From: Salinivenus lutea
GTDB lineage: Bacteria > Bacteroidota > Rhodothermia > Rhodothermales > Salinibacteraceae
Length of the DNA: 64,000 nucleotides
NCBI GenBank assembly: GCA_002894685.1
Contig: NCRC01000003.1
Span: 104,238-168,237, forward strand
Direction: 5' to 3'
The notes beneath the pieces are model-generated. The model was not told where the DNA came from. It saw only the letters and a list, made by a program, of their open reading frames with translations, and ran no database searches. A program made the position numbers and the translations under genes. Below, piece after piece: positions 27,338 through 34,307 of the stretch. The stretch's first letter is position 1. Each line of letters begins with the position of its first letter.

Positions 27338-27352
27338 TGTCATAATATGACA
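27338..27352. promoter_or_regulatory. Palindrome overlapping start codon of small protein C
   Basis: TGTCAT-AAT-ATGACA is a perfect inverted repeat whose right arm contains the ATG at 27347. A repressor bound here would cover the start of gene C and lies in the 246-base divergent region shared with gene B. It could also be chance in a locally AT-rich stretch. Confidence 0.4.
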
Positions 27353-27808
27353 GGTCCCGCGGCTCCATATCGACTGAGCACAGTGGTGCCCCTGCTGGGG
27401 GTTGCACTCGCTGTCGTTGTGCTGGGGGGCGGTGCGGACCGGCAGTATTGCGATGATTCCCAGCGTGTCACCTCGCGGGTGAACATCGACCATGCCTCGG
27501 CCCAATCGCCGTCGCTCCGTCGGGGCGTGGCGCACGACGCTCGTTCTTTCGTCGACCCCGGGCAGGATTCCACTCCGCCACCGGACTGCAATTCCAACTC
27601 GCCCGCAGGAGACCCTAGTGCCGTGTCGACCCGGTCCGTTCGTCTGACCGACCACACCGACGGGGAGACCCAGGAAACGACCCGTCTCTCGCTCAACAGC
27701 ATACGGGCGTCAGGGGAATCCCAGTCCGAGCGCCCGGTCCCTTCCTCACTCGTCTCTCGTCCCCAGGGGGACCTGGGAACCGTTCGCAGTGTCGTACTGC
27801 GACTATAA
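27347..27808 (+). CDS. Small exported two-cysteine protein C
   Basis: A 153-residue protein with the same plan as A and B: hydrophobic segment at residues 10-27 (LSTVVPLLGVALAVVVL), Cys35, a variable Ser/Thr/Asp-rich middle with the only other Cys at 81, and the C-terminus VRSVVLRL. It is the first gene before two TlpA-type thioredoxins and DsbD, as A is before the other TlpA pair. No known domain. The repeated context suggests a redox-active or metal-binding exported peptide serviced by these thioredoxins; that is inference. Confidence 0.6.
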   Translation: MTGPAAPYRLSTVVPLLGVALAVVVLGGGADRQYCDDSQRVTSRVNIDHASAQSPSLRRGVAHDARSFVDPGQDSTPPPDCNSNSPAGDPSAVSTRSVRLTDHTDGETQETTRLSLNSIRASGESQSERPVPSSLVSRPQGDLGTVRSVVLRL

Positions 27809-27958
27809 TCTGACGTCTCTGCGCCAGCGTTGTCCGGCGCGTGTCCGTTCGGCGTGGAGCCCGACGCTGAGCGGTCTCGTCCTCTTTGTCGCCGTCCGTC
27901 TGGTCAGTCGACTGTTTGCCTCTACGGTTCCCTCGTTGATCAATCCCCCGTTCTGCTT

Positions 27959-28498
27959 ATGCACGTTTGGTTGTCTGCCCCTCGCTCGTGGATTCTGGTC
28001 CTTCTCCTCATCGTTGGAGGAATCGCCCCCTCGGCGGTCGGGCAATCGTCGGCGGACGAGGCGTCGCGCCGCGCGCCCGACTTCGCCCTCGAACAGATGA
28101 ATGGGGACACGTTCCGCCTCTCCGACCACAGCGGCGAGATCGTCGTCCTCAACTTTTGGGCCACTTGGTGTCCCCCCTGTCGGAAAGAAATCCCGGGGTT
28201 CATCACGCTCCAGGAGGAGTTTAAGGACCGGGACGTCACCTTTGTGGGCGTGTCGTTGGACGAAGACGGATTTTCGAGCGTCCGTCCGTACGCCGAGAAG
28301 ATGGGCATCAACTATCCCCTGGTGGTGGATGACGGGTCGGTGGCGCCCCAGTACGGCGGCGTTCGCATTCTCCCGTCGACTGTCCTGGTCGGGCCCGAGG
28401 GACAAATTCAGCACCGGAAGAAGGGATACTTTCCGGAGGAACAGCTCCGGCGTCAGCTCAACGCGATGCTGGGGCGGACCCCGGACGGCAGCTCGTAG
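27959..28498 (+). CDS. TlpA-type exported thioredoxin (group a, copy 2)
   Basis: A 179-residue exported thioredoxin with signal segment ILVLLLIVGGIAPSAVGQ. The redoxin fold begins at PDFALEQMNGDTFRLSDHSG; active-site cysteines are 71 and 74 (NFWATWCPPC), and the loop ILPSTVLVG carries the cis-Pro. It is the counterpart of the gene at 24151. It may receive electrons from the DsbD encoded two genes downstream. It follows small protein C after 150 bases that contain a perfect palindrome CAGTCGACTG. Confidence 0.92.
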   Translation: MHVWLSAPRSWILVLLLIVGGIAPSAVGQSSADEASRRAPDFALEQMNGDTFRLSDHSGEIVVLNFWATWCPPCRKEIPGFITLQEEFKDRDVTFVGVSLDEDGFSSVRPYAEKMGINYPLVVDDGSVAPQYGGVRILPSTVLVGPEGQIQHRKKGYFPEEQLRRQLNAMLGRTPDGSS

Positions 28499-28552
28499 GC
28501 GTCGACCGCCACCCGTCCCTGCACTGTCTGTTCAGCCGTTTCCCTTGTCCCG

Positions 28553-29134
28553 ATGCCCGCTGATTCCGCAAACGTCGACGATCGCTCCTTCGCTCGTGCC
28601 CTCGGCCGACTGCTGCGCCGCTACGGCCTGTGGGCCGCGCTCCTGATTGGTGGGGTCGTTCTCTGGAACGACCTGCGTCCCGACACCGACCTTCCCGAGA
28701 GTGGGCCGTCGGCCCCGGAGTTTACACTCACACGCCTGAATGGGGACTCTTTCCAGCTGTCCGAGCACCGCGGCGAAGTGGTGGTTCTCAACGTGTGGGC
28801 CACCTGGTGCGCGCCTTGTCGCGACGAGATACCCGGCTTCGTGGAGCTGCAGCGCGAGTACCGGAGCCAGGGAGTACAGTTTGTCGGGCTCTCGGTGGAC
28901 GAGAGCGGGCTGGCCGCCGTCCGGCGCTTCGCGCAGGAGCAGCCCCTGAACTACCCGCAGGTGGCGAGCCAGACGGTGGCCGCCCGCAAGTACGGGACGA
29001 CGACCACCGTGCCCCGTACCTTCGTGATCGACAAACGCGGGCAGATTCGGTACACCCACAGCGGCCTGTTTCTGCCCGGCAGACTCGAACCGATGCTGGA
29101 AACCCTCATCGCCGAGCCGGGCCCGGCGGGCTGA
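28553..29134 (+). CDS. TlpA-type exported thioredoxin (group b, copy 2)
   Basis: A 193-residue membrane-anchored thioredoxin with an N-terminal helix (YGLWAALLIGGVVLW) and the redoxin domain from APEFTLTRLNGDSFQLSEHRG. Active-site cysteines are 86 and 89, in CAPC rather than the CPPC of its three relatives, which may shift its redox potential. The block VPRTFVIDKRGQIRYTHSG pairs it with the gene at 24759. It lies between the second group a gene and dsbD, all in one direction with short gaps. Confidence 0.92.
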   Translation: MPADSANVDDRSFARALGRLLRRYGLWAALLIGGVVLWNDLRPDTDLPESGPSAPEFTLTRLNGDSFQLSEHRGEVVVLNVWATWCAPCRDEIPGFVELQREYRSQGVQFVGLSVDESGLAAVRRFAQEQPLNYPQVASQTVAARKYGTTTTVPRTFVIDKRGQIRYTHSGLFLPGRLEPMLETLIAEPGPAG

Positions 29135-29187
29135 TGCGCTGAGGAGAGGACGCCGCTCTGTTCCCGATTCGAAGACTGATTCTTCCC

Positions 29188-31260
29188 ATGCCGTTTCTTG
29201 ATGTGCTTCGTTCGTGTTCACTCTTTCGCGTGCCGTCGTGGGGGCCGGTTGGCTTTTGGGCGGTCCTTCTGCTCCTTGTGCCGCTGACGGCCCCGGGGCA
29301 GGGGGTATCGACGGGGGCGTCGGGGGGACAGCAGGGAGATGTGCAGTGGCGGGCCGAGGCGCAGCCCCCGACCGTGCGCCCGGGCGAGCACCTGATGGTC
29401 GAGTTTCGGGGGGAGGTGACCGACGGCTGGTACAGCTACGCCCTGAACTCGCCGGCGGGGAAGCCGCTGTCCGTGACGTTTGACGCGCCGACCGAGGGCC
29501 TGACGGTGCAGCGCCCGCTGCACCAGACGTCGCCCACGTCGAAGTACGATCCCAACTTCCAGGCGCAGGCCCGCTACCAGACGGGGGACTTTGCGCTGCG
29601 GGCGGCACTGGCGGTAGACTCCGCCGCCGCACGTGGGGCCGATACGCTCCGGGCCTCGGTCCGCTACATGGTGTGCAACGACGAGCTGTGCATGCCCCCG
29701 CGGACGACGACGGTGCGGGTCCCGGTGACGATCGAGGAGGGCACGCCCCGGTCGTCGTTTGCGGAGGCGCGGTACGGAGACCTGGTGCCGCCGGTGGCCG
29801 ATTCGGCGGCCGGGCCCCCTGAGACAACCGCCGCCGCGGACACCGCCGGCGTTTCGTCGGGCGGCGGCACGCAGCGGGGACAGGGCCTCTGGGGCTTTCT
29901 GTTGCTGGCGGCGGGGGCGGGGCTGGGCGCCCTGCTGATGCCGTGCCTCTTTCCGATGGTCCCGCTCACGGCCTCCTACTTCACGACGCACGCCGACGGC
30001 ACCGGCGAGACGGTTCGGCTCGCGGGCGTCTACGGCCTCACGATCATCGCCACATTCACCGGGCTCGGGGCCCTGGCGGCGGCGCTTCTGGGAGCGTCCG
30101 GCGCACAGATCGTGGCGGCCAATCCGTGGGTCAATCTCGCCATCGGAGCGACGCTGGTTGCGTTTGCGCTGTCGCTGCTCGGCCTCTACGAGCTGCGCCT
30201 GCCGTCCGGGGTGATGAATGCGCTCAACCGCTCCTCCAACGCCCGGGGTGGCTACGTCGGGGTCGTCTTCATGGCGCTCACGCTGACCGTGGTATCGTTC
30301 TCGTGCACGGCGCCGTTCGTGGGCGGGCTTCTGGCCGCGGCGGCCCAGGGCACGTGGGTCTACCCGGTGCTCGGCATGGTCGTCTTCTCGACGGTGATTG
30401 CCGTCCCCTTCGTCGGCTTTGCGCTCTTCCCGAGCGGCCTGCAGCAGCTGCCCGACTCCGGGCGCTGGATGCACACCCTCAAGGGGACGTTCGGCTTCGT
30501 GGAGCTGGTGGCCGCGCTCAAGTTTTTCTCCAACGCCGACCTCGTCTGGGGCACGGGCCTGCTCCCGCGGTCGCTCGTCCTCGCGTTTGCCGTCGTGCTG
30601 CTGGGGCTGACGGGGCTGCACCTGCTCGGCAAGCTGCCCCTGGCCACCGGCCCGGCCGCGGCGGGGGAGGCCCCAGCGGGGCCGAGGCGCATCGGGGTGG
30701 GGCGCCTCGGGGCCGCCACGCTGTTTCTGGGGCTGGCCCTCTACATGATGCCGGGGCTCTGGGGCGCGTCCCTGGGCACGATCGACGCCTATCTGCCGCC
30801 CCGCCCGGCGTCGGCCTCGACTCAGGCACAAGCGCCCGCCCCGTCGGTGACGCCGGTCGCGCAGCTCGACTGGAACGCGGACGACATCGACGCGGCGCTG
30901 GCCGACGCGGAGGCCGCCGGGAAGCCGCTGTTCGTGGACTTCAGCGGCTACACCTGCACGAACTGCCGCGAGATGGAGATGAACGTCTTCCCTGAGCCGG
31001 CCGTCGCCGCGCATCTGCGCGAGGACTTTGCGCTCCTGCGCCTCCACACCGACGACGCGGAGAAGGGGCCGGCCCTCCGCCGGTTCCAGCGGGAGCTCAC
31101 CGGCACGGTGGCCCTCCCCACCTACGCCATCGTCACGCCCGACAAGCGGGTGCTGGCTGAGCATCGCGGCATGGCCTCGCCGGCGGCCTTCGATGCCTTC
31201 CTGGAGACGGGCCTCGACGCGGCTTCCGACGGGCTCGGGGGCGGCGGGGACGAGTCGTGA
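29188..31260 (+). CDS. dsbD: Thiol:disulfide interchange protein DsbD
   Basis: DsbD carries electrons from cytoplasmic thioredoxin across the inner membrane to periplasmic thioredoxin-like proteins. The 690-residue protein has a signal peptide, an N-terminal DsbD-alpha domain (about 45-190, with the Cys pair in YMVCNDELCMPP), the eight-helix membrane domain (about 230-530) with Cys in LLMPCLFPMVPLTASYF and SFSCTAPFVGG, and a C-terminal thioredoxin domain with cysteines 590 and 593 (GYTCTNC). All three redox pairs are present. It follows two TlpA-type genes, its likely electron acceptors. Confidence 0.95.
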   Translation: MPFLDVLRSCSLFRVPSWGPVGFWAVLLLLVPLTAPGQGVSTGASGGQQGDVQWRAEAQPPTVRPGEHLMVEFRGEVTDGWYSYALNSPAGKPLSVTFDAPTEGLTVQRPLHQTSPTSKYDPNFQAQARYQTGDFALRAALAVDSAAARGADTLRASVRYMVCNDELCMPPRTTTVRVPVTIEEGTPRSSFAEARYGDLVPPVADSAAGPPETTAAADTAGVSSGGGTQRGQGLWGFLLLAAGAGLGALLMPCLFPMVPLTASYFTTHADGTGETVRLAGVYGLTIIATFTGLGALAAALLGASGAQIVAANPWVNLAIGATLVAFALSLLGLYELRLPSGVMNALNRSSNARGGYVGVVFMALTLTVVSFSCTAPFVGGLLAAAAQGTWVYPVLGMVVFSTVIAVPFVGFALFPSGLQQLPDSGRWMHTLKGTFGFVELVAALKFFSNADLVWGTGLLPRSLVLAFAVVLLGLTGLHLLGKLPLATGPAAAGEAPAGPRRIGVGRLGAATLFLGLALYMMPGLWGASLGTIDAYLPPRPASASTQAQAPAPSVTPVAQLDWNADDIDAALADAEAAGKPLFVDFSGYTCTNCREMEMNVFPEPAVAAHLREDFALLRLHTDDAEKGPALRRFQRELTGTVALPTYAIVTPDKRVLAEHRGMASPAAFDAFLETGLDAASDGLGGGGDES

Positions 31261-31674
31261 GTGGGGGGACGGGCAGGGCCGGTCGTTCTGTGAAGGCGCC
31301 CGGCACGTCGTGGCGATCAGCCGGACGGGGCGTGCCGGTCATCCGTCCAGTTGGCCGGGTTTTGGTGGATGTGTCGTCGCACCGCCGTCCATTCGCGGTG
31401 GGTGCGGACGATGCGGTCATAATATCGGGATTGCCACCCGAAATCAGGACGACACGCCGCCCGGCGGTAATCCCACTCGTCGAGGCGAAGGGTGCCTGAA
31501 CGGGAGCCGTTGTATCGCCGGTCAGATGAGGACAGGGACGTGCCGTGGATTCTTCGGAGAACAGGGGCCCCGTAGACACGCGTCCGTCTGCGAGTAGAAC
31601 GTCATGCGGAGTGCATTTTTCAGCGGCAGTGCCTACGTTTTCGTAACCCGGCCTTCTCCCCAAGCGGTCTGCCC
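31261..31674. other. Intergenic gap, nothing identified
   Basis: About 410 bases with no credible gene; the short frames here have intergenic-like composition. A locally AT-rich spot near 31418-31428 (GTCATAATAT) could be a promoter element but matches no consensus well. I see no hairpin worth noting. Confidence 0.5.
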
Positions 31675-33396
31675 ATGCGACGACTCGTTGGTGTCCTCGT
31701 TTTCCTTTGCAGCGTCGGAGTGGGGGCGGTTGGGGCCCAGCCCACGGCTCTGGTCGGCCCCACGGCCATCAACCCTGCCGACTCGACCGTCATCGCGGAC
31801 GCGACGATCCTCCTTGAGGGCGAGAAGATTGCGGCGGTGGGGCCGTCGAGCGAAGTGACGGTGCCGGCCGGGGCCACGGTGCACGAGATGCCGGACGCGT
31901 ACGTGATGCCGGGCCTGGTGGACGGGCACGTGCACTTCTTCCAGAGCGGCGGTCTCTATACGCGTCCCGATGTCATTGACCTGCGGGCGGCGCGGCCCTA
32001 CGCCGAGGAGCGTGCCGCCATTCAGCAGCGGCTGCCCGACACTTTTCGTCGCTACCTGCGCAGCGGGGTGACGAGCGTGGTGGACGTGGGCGGCCCGATG
32101 TGGACCCTCGACGTCCGGGCCCGGGCCGACACGACGGCGCAGGCCCCGACCGTCGTCGCAGCCGGTCCGCTCATCTCCAGCGTCTCGCGCCCGTCGCTCG
32201 ACGAAGGCGATCCCCCCATCCTCCAGATCCCCTCGCCCGAGGCGGCCCGGGAGGAGGTGCGCGAACAGGTGGCGGCCGGCGTCGACCTCGTCAAGATCTG
32301 GTACATCGTAGGGCCGGACGAGACGCCCGCCGACTACCGCCCGGTGGTGGAGGCAACAGTCGATGAGGCGCACGCGGCGGGCAAGCGGGTGGCAGTGCAC
32401 GCAACGGCGCTGGAGACGGCCCGTGCCGCCGTGGAGGCCGGGGCCGACATCCTGGTGCATAGCGTATCCGATCGGCCCGTGGACGCGGACTTCGTGCAGT
32501 TGTTGCTGGAAAACGATGTGTTGTACACGCCCACCCTCATGGTCGGCGAACGCTACGCGGAGACCTTTGCCCAGCAGCTCGACTTCACGGCGGCCGAGCA
32601 CCGGATTGGGCAAAAAGACGTGATTGGGTCGCTCTTCGACCTCCGCACGCTGCCGGACTCGCTCGTGCCCGAGGGGATTCGGGAGCGGGTCGCGTCGGGG
32701 CGATCCGTGCCGTCCGACACCACCGCGATGCGCAACCTGAAGCGGCTTCACGACGCAGGTGTCCCCATCGCGGCGGGCACCGATGCCGGCAACATTGGCA
32801 CGCCGCACGGGCCGGCGCTCTTTCGGGAGTTTGAACTCATGCGGGCGGCCGGCCTCACGCCGCGCGAAATCCTGACGACGGCCACGACGGGCGGCGCTCG
32901 TCTCATGGACCGCGACGATCTGGGACAGCTGGAGGAAGGGGCGCAGGCCGATCTCGTGGCCCTAACCCGAAATCCCCTCGACGACATCTCGAACACAGCG
33001 GCGATCCATCGGGTTGTGAAAGCAGGGCGGGTGTACGCCCCCGATGCCCTGATGCCGGCCTCCCCCGAGGCGGCGGTGCGGCAGGGCGCCAATGCCTTTA
33101 ACGCCCGCGACCTCGGCGGTTTTCTCGACAGCTTTGCCCCGGACCTGCAGGTATACGATCACCCGAACACGCTGGTAAGCGATGGGCGGTCGGCCCTGCG
33201 CCAGGAATACCGACGCCTCTTCAGTTCTGCCTCGGACCTCCAGCTCCGCCTCCACGATCTGACCGTCATCGGCCAGACGGTCGTCGTCCACGAGACCATC
33301 GACGGGTTGCCGGGCCGCGAGGGGCCCCTCACGCAGGTGGTGCTTTACCGGGTGGCCGACGGGCGCATCGATCGGGTGTGGCTCGTGCAGGAGTGA
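31675..33396 (+). CDS. Exported amidohydrolase fused to SnoaL-like domain
   Basis: A 573-residue exported protein with signal peptide ending near GAVGAQ. Residues about 25-455 are a metal-dependent amidohydrolase of the imidazolonepropionase-like type: HVH at 85/87 (GLVDGHVHFF), Lys in VDLVKIW, His in RVAVHATAL and ILVHSVSDRP, Asp in AAGTDAGN, and a return to the small beta domain in GAQADLVALTRNPL. About 110 residues at the C-terminus (ASPEAAVRQGANAFNARDLGGFLDSFAPDL onward) form a SnoaL/NTF2-like cone domain. This pairing is unusual. The hydrolysed substrate (cyclic amide, peptide or ester) cannot be told. Confidence 0.88.
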   Translation: MRRLVGVLVFLCSVGVGAVGAQPTALVGPTAINPADSTVIADATILLEGEKIAAVGPSSEVTVPAGATVHEMPDAYVMPGLVDGHVHFFQSGGLYTRPDVIDLRAARPYAEERAAIQQRLPDTFRRYLRSGVTSVVDVGGPMWTLDVRARADTTAQAPTVVAAGPLISSVSRPSLDEGDPPILQIPSPEAAREEVREQVAAGVDLVKIWYIVGPDETPADYRPVVEATVDEAHAAGKRVAVHATALETARAAVEAGADILVHSVSDRPVDADFVQLLLENDVLYTPTLMVGERYAETFAQQLDFTAAEHRIGQKDVIGSLFDLRTLPDSLVPEGIRERVASGRSVPSDTTAMRNLKRLHDAGVPIAAGTDAGNIGTPHGPALFREFELMRAAGLTPREILTTATTGGARLMDRDDLGQLEEGAQADLVALTRNPLDDISNTAAIHRVVKAGRVYAPDALMPASPEAAVRQGANAFNARDLGGFLDSFAPDLQVYDHPNTLVSDGRSALRQEYRRLFSSASDLQLRLHDLTVIGQTVVVHETIDGLPGREGPLTQVVLYRVADGRIDRVWLVQE

Positions 33397-33470
33397 GTGT
33401 CTCCTCGAGCTGTGGGGCCCAGCGCCGGGGAAGCCCGAGCGTTCTCATGATCACCGTCCCTCCTTGTCTG

Positions 33471-33929
33471 ATGTTCACGAGTCCCGTTCGGTCTGTTCTC
33501 CCGCTGCTGGCGTGTGTCGCATTCATTGGAAGCGGCGCGACCTGCTCGGCCGCCTCGAACGAGGCGGCCTCCCCGGATGCCAACACGCCCGCCGACACCC
33601 TCCTGGCGACCGTCGATACGGTTCAGGGGCCGTCCCGGATCGCGCCCACCGACACGCTTCAGCTTCGCCTGCGGGGCATGGTGGGGCCGAACGGATGTTA
33701 CTCCCTCGTGCGGATTGAGAAGGACCGAACGCCGGAACGGGTGATCCTCCGGCCCATCGTGCGCCACAGCGGACAGAGCATGTGCACGATGGCCGTCGTG
33801 TCGCTCGACGAGACGATTGCGCTGGCGCCGCCCTTTCGGAGGGGCCAATTTCGCATCGTCGTGCCGCAGACCGATCGGCCGAAGGTTCGCAGGACCATCC
33901 AGGTCGAATCTCCCGCGGGAGATGGATAG
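33471..33929 (+). CDS. Small exported protein of unknown function
   Basis: An exported protein of 152 residues if it starts at ATG 33471, which gives a clean signal segment (VLPLLACVAFIGSGATCSAA); ATG 33447 is the alternative. The Cys near residue 21 could be a lipobox, but its context is not ideal. The mature part looks like a small beta-sandwich (TLQLRLRGMVGPNGCYSLVRIEKDRT, FRIVVPQTDRPKVRRTIQVE) with two further cysteines that could pair. I recognise no family. It starts 75 bases after the amidohydrolase gene. Confidence 0.65.
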   Translation: MFTSPVRSVLPLLACVAFIGSGATCSAASNEAASPDANTPADTLLATVDTVQGPSRIAPTDTLQLRLRGMVGPNGCYSLVRIEKDRTPERVILRPIVRHSGQSMCTMAVVSLDETIALAPPFRRGQFRIVVPQTDRPKVRRTIQVESPAGDG

Positions 33930-34013
33930 AGGTTGACAAGGCCGGTCCGTTGTCCTGATCTTAACATAATCAAGGGACGTCGCCACACTTCCATCGTTGA
34001 CCCGGTCAGTGTC

Positions 34014-34109
34014 ATGAATCGTCGTGTAAAGCGCCAAATTCTTATTGCGCTGGGGGTTCTCGCCGGCGTTGTGGTTCTCTTCTACATTATTGCGCAGGTG
34101 GGTGGGTAG
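34014..34109 (+). CDS. 31-residue single-helix membrane peptide
   Basis: A short frame encoding a basic start (MNRRVKRQ), one membrane helix (ILIALGVLAGVVVLFYIIA) and QVGG. This positive-inside layout is typical of real small membrane proteins. It sits in the 378-base gap between two genes, after a TTGACA at 33933. There is no clear ribosome-binding site. Function unknown. Confidence 0.5.
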   Translation: MNRRVKRQILIALGVLAGVVVLFYIIAQVGG

Positions 34110-34307
34110 CGGGGCCGGGGACCTCCGGTCGGTTCACGCCGTGCAGAACCGGATACACAACGTCTGTCTGGTATTCGTGGCGATGGGCCGTTGAGGGTTG
34201 TTTTTGTGGGGAGCGAGCCGGTTTATAATGAATGGTTTGCTCAAATATCTGCGAATGAAGGTTGCAGGGCAGGCCCCGCTCGTATTTTTCGTTTTCGCTC
34301 CTCCAGT

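Noticed and set aside
31257..31499. 80-codon frame overlapping the dsbD stop
   Set aside because: Arg/Gly/Pro-rich, no domain, starts with GTG inside the previous gene.
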